From: Ascaphus truei
Lineage: Eukaryota; Chordata; Amphibia; Anura; Ascaphidae
DNA: 64,000 nt
Assembly: GCA_036426205.1 (NCBI GenBank)
Contig: CM071573.1
Location: forward strand, 41,746,106 to 41,810,105
Direction: 5' to 3'
Position numbers and translations under genes: made by a program. Positions 61,969-64,000 of the stretch are shown piece after piece. Below the pieces are notes generated by a model. It had not been told where the DNA came from, ran no database searches, and saw nothing but the letters and a program-made list of their open reading frames with translations. How positions within the stretch are numbered: the first letter of the stretch is position 1; each line of letters opens with the position of its first letter.

Positions 61969-62931
61969 TTATACACATACGTTAGATATTGAAGGCATCG
62001 CTTTGTAACTTACTTTTGTTCTATTTTGATAATAAAAACTTGTTTTCTGTCTACTCTATGGGCTAGTCATCCTCTGTTTGTGTCATTCCCACAAAATAAC
62101 CATATTGTGCGGCTGTAAGGCCTCGGACATAGTGCACTGAGCGTCGCTGAGCAGTGCTCTCGCTTGCTGACGCTCGCGCTACCAGGAGCTTTTTGCTGTC
62201 CTGACAAGGAGACAGCACGCCGCTTGGGAGCGGGTACACTGTGTTGTGTGTGTGTATGTTCACTTGGTAGCTGTCAGTGTGGGTGTGTGTCACTTTGAAG
62301 TGTTCTGTGGTGTTTGTGTGTCACTGGGGAACGTGTGGTGTGTGTATATTATATAATATTAAAAAATTTAAAAAAAAAGACATGTGGTGAGAATAATTTT
62401 TATTAACATTGTGCAATATATATATTTGAATAATATATGCTCAAGCACGATCAACTTGTTTGTAAATAACCTGCCTCTCCCGTGACACTCGCTAACTTGT
62501 GACCTGGGCTTGTGGACTTGGGCAAATCGCTCCATCTCGCCGGGCTCAGGCTCAAATAACAAAGTGGAACGATAGTGGAACTCATAGACAAATCGATGTT
62601 GCTCTGTATTTTGAAAGATATGAACTACAAATGGTGACCTCCTATTAAGAAATTCTGCCGTGTATACAGTAACTCATACATCCCAAAGCTCTCCTCTGGC
62701 AGGGAAGGGTTGGTAAGATTCTCTTCATAATTGAATCAGTGGTGACTATTGGGAAGCCCTTCATGCCATTAGGACATTGCAGGTATGAAAACCATCTGTT
62801 CAATTCTCATGGTGTCAGCTCTTGTGTAAATAACAAGCAAGTTATTAGAACATATGCTTGTAAGAAAGCAAGCAGAGTTTAGTAAGGGGAAACAAATGTA
62901 CTGCGTACTCTCTTTGTACCTTAACCCAGGG

Positions 62932-62995
62932 TGCTCCAACTCCAGTTCTCAGACCAATAACATGTCAGGTTTTTCAGGATATCCCAGCTTGTTAA
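62932..62995. mobile_element. hAT-like MITE fragment within the error-rich duplicate
   Basis: Same fragment as 60416-60479 with one-base differences (GGGTGCTCCAACTCC). Confidence 0.75.
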
Positions 62996-63450
62996 GGAAC
63001 CCCAAATCTCTCTGATAGCGCGTCTGAGATCAGATGCTTAAAGAAACCCCAACCTCTCTAATAGCGCGTCTGAGGATCAGATGCATTGTAAGGACCCAAC
63101 CCTCTCTAATAGCCTCTGAGATCAATATATTGTAAGGAACACCCAACCCTCTCTAATAGCGCGTCTGAGATCAGATACATTGTAAGGAACCCCACAACCC
63201 TCTCTAATAGGTGTCTGATACAGATGCATTGTAAGGAACCCCAACCCTCTCTAATAGCGCGTCTGAGATCAGATACATTGTAAGGAAACCCCAACCCTCT
63301 CTAATAGCGCGTCTGAGATCAGATGCATTGTAAATTCTCTGTACTTGGTACATTTTCAATGACCTGAAAATTGCAGGGAGCCCTTTAGGGGTGCCCGAGG
63401 AACCCAGGGGTACCTGGAAACCTTGTTGAAAAACACTGTATATACTGTTA
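62996..63450. repeat. 49-bp tandem array within the error-rich duplicate
   Basis: Corresponds to 60480-60932, with scattered missing bases in most units. Confidence 0.8.
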
Positions 63451-64000
63451 CCAGTAATCCAATACTGACCACAATGAATCCGTCTGCAATCTGTTTATAA
63501 ATCACTCATCTCAAGTCAAACAGCCAGATCCCAGCTCTGCAAGGCGGGGTGCTTCTGCACAAGGCTACTATGTTCATTAACTGAAGATAACCTGTCTGAG
63601 ACGTATTGATTAACACTCAGATCTACCGAACTGCAGAAGGGGCCTAAGTACATGACATAATGAACTGGCATGACAAAAAAAAGCATAGTGACACATTCAA
63701 AATCAATTGGGAATCCTTTTAGAATATATTAATAACGGTTTTTCTAGCACACTACTCACTACACATTAGTGATAGTAGAACAACCTTTTTAATTTACTTA
63801 TTGACTGTTTTTGAGTCATTGCATTTATTATTCCTGCCTACTTATTAATTATTATATGCTTTTTTTTTTCTCAGCGCTGCAAGAAAATATCCCCGGATTT
63901 ACCGAATCCAGTTAGGATCAATGTTGTTCTTCTGTAATACATTTAGGCTGTTTTTTTTTTGCAACGTTGGTTCAGCAGAGATTTTTGAACAATTGATCCG

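Larger units (their letters stand above)
62461..64000. repeat. Error-rich duplicate of 59937-61496 (probable assembly artefact)
   Basis: Collinear and same orientation. It includes the LTR 3' tip, its right target duplication, the hAT fragment and the whole 49-bp array. It differs by dense one-base indels (for example CTGCCTCTCCC for CTGCTCTCCC). The duplicate contains the LTR-flank junction, so it arose after that insertion. It runs off the window end. Confidence 0.88.

Overview
This is vertebrate nuclear DNA. It is intron- and repeat-rich and holds one clearly recognisable protein gene plus a dense collection of transposable elements. The repeat mix fits an amphibian, probably a frog: palindromic hAT-type MITEs, Penelope-like retroelements with hammerhead-like motifs, CORE-SINE/L2 tails and Tc1 fragments. 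The species assignment is inference. No tRNA, rRNA, CRISPR array or prokaryotic feature was seen.

Gene content: positions 5544-22369 (+ strand) carry the last six coding exons of CCDC186 (human C10orf118, worm CCCP-1), a coiled-coil trans-Golgi protein of dense-core vesicle biogenesis. All splice sites are canonical and exon phases chain without a break to the TGA at 22367-22369. The exons encoding about the first 560 residues must lie left of the window, so positions 1-5543 are CCDC186 intron. That intron holds an unexpected CpG-rich island (about 540-1330) with an NRF1-type palindrome and a short Myb/SANT-like reading frame, followed by a CA-rich minisatellite. I find no second convincing gene downstream of CCDC186; one orphan exon-like reading frame (28502-28659) is flagged. 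The rest to 64000 appears intergenic.

Mobile elements: (i) about 24 copies or fragments of a nearly perfectly palindromic 165-230 bp hAT-like MITE, several with exact 8-bp target duplications; (ii) TTAA-flanked piggyBac-like MITEs; (iii) TTA/CTA-flanked Harbinger-like MITEs; (iv) TA-flanked mariner-like MITEs and a truncated Tc1 transposase; (v) CORE-SINE and L2 remnants; (vi) a solo LTR of about 1.6 kb with a 5-bp target duplication; (vii) two Penelope-like element copies in tandem on the minus strand (46281-50653), with reverse transcriptase and GIY-YIG endonuclease domains. Copy A is bounded by a perfect 41-bp inverted repeat.

The most interesting theme is a set of about eight hammerhead-ribozyme-like cores (CUGANGA, stem II, GAAA, short stem III, NUH). 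One lies at the 3' end of a recognisable Penelope-like copy; others are near or in foldback repeats. This matches the known association of Penelope-like elements with hammerhead motifs.

Assembly caution: 51066-52336 and 62461-64000 are collinear near-copies of 49035-50306 and 59937-61496. They carry dense single-base indels, many in homopolymer runs, which looks like unpolished long-read sequence kept as false duplications. Frameshifts in those places should not be read as biology.
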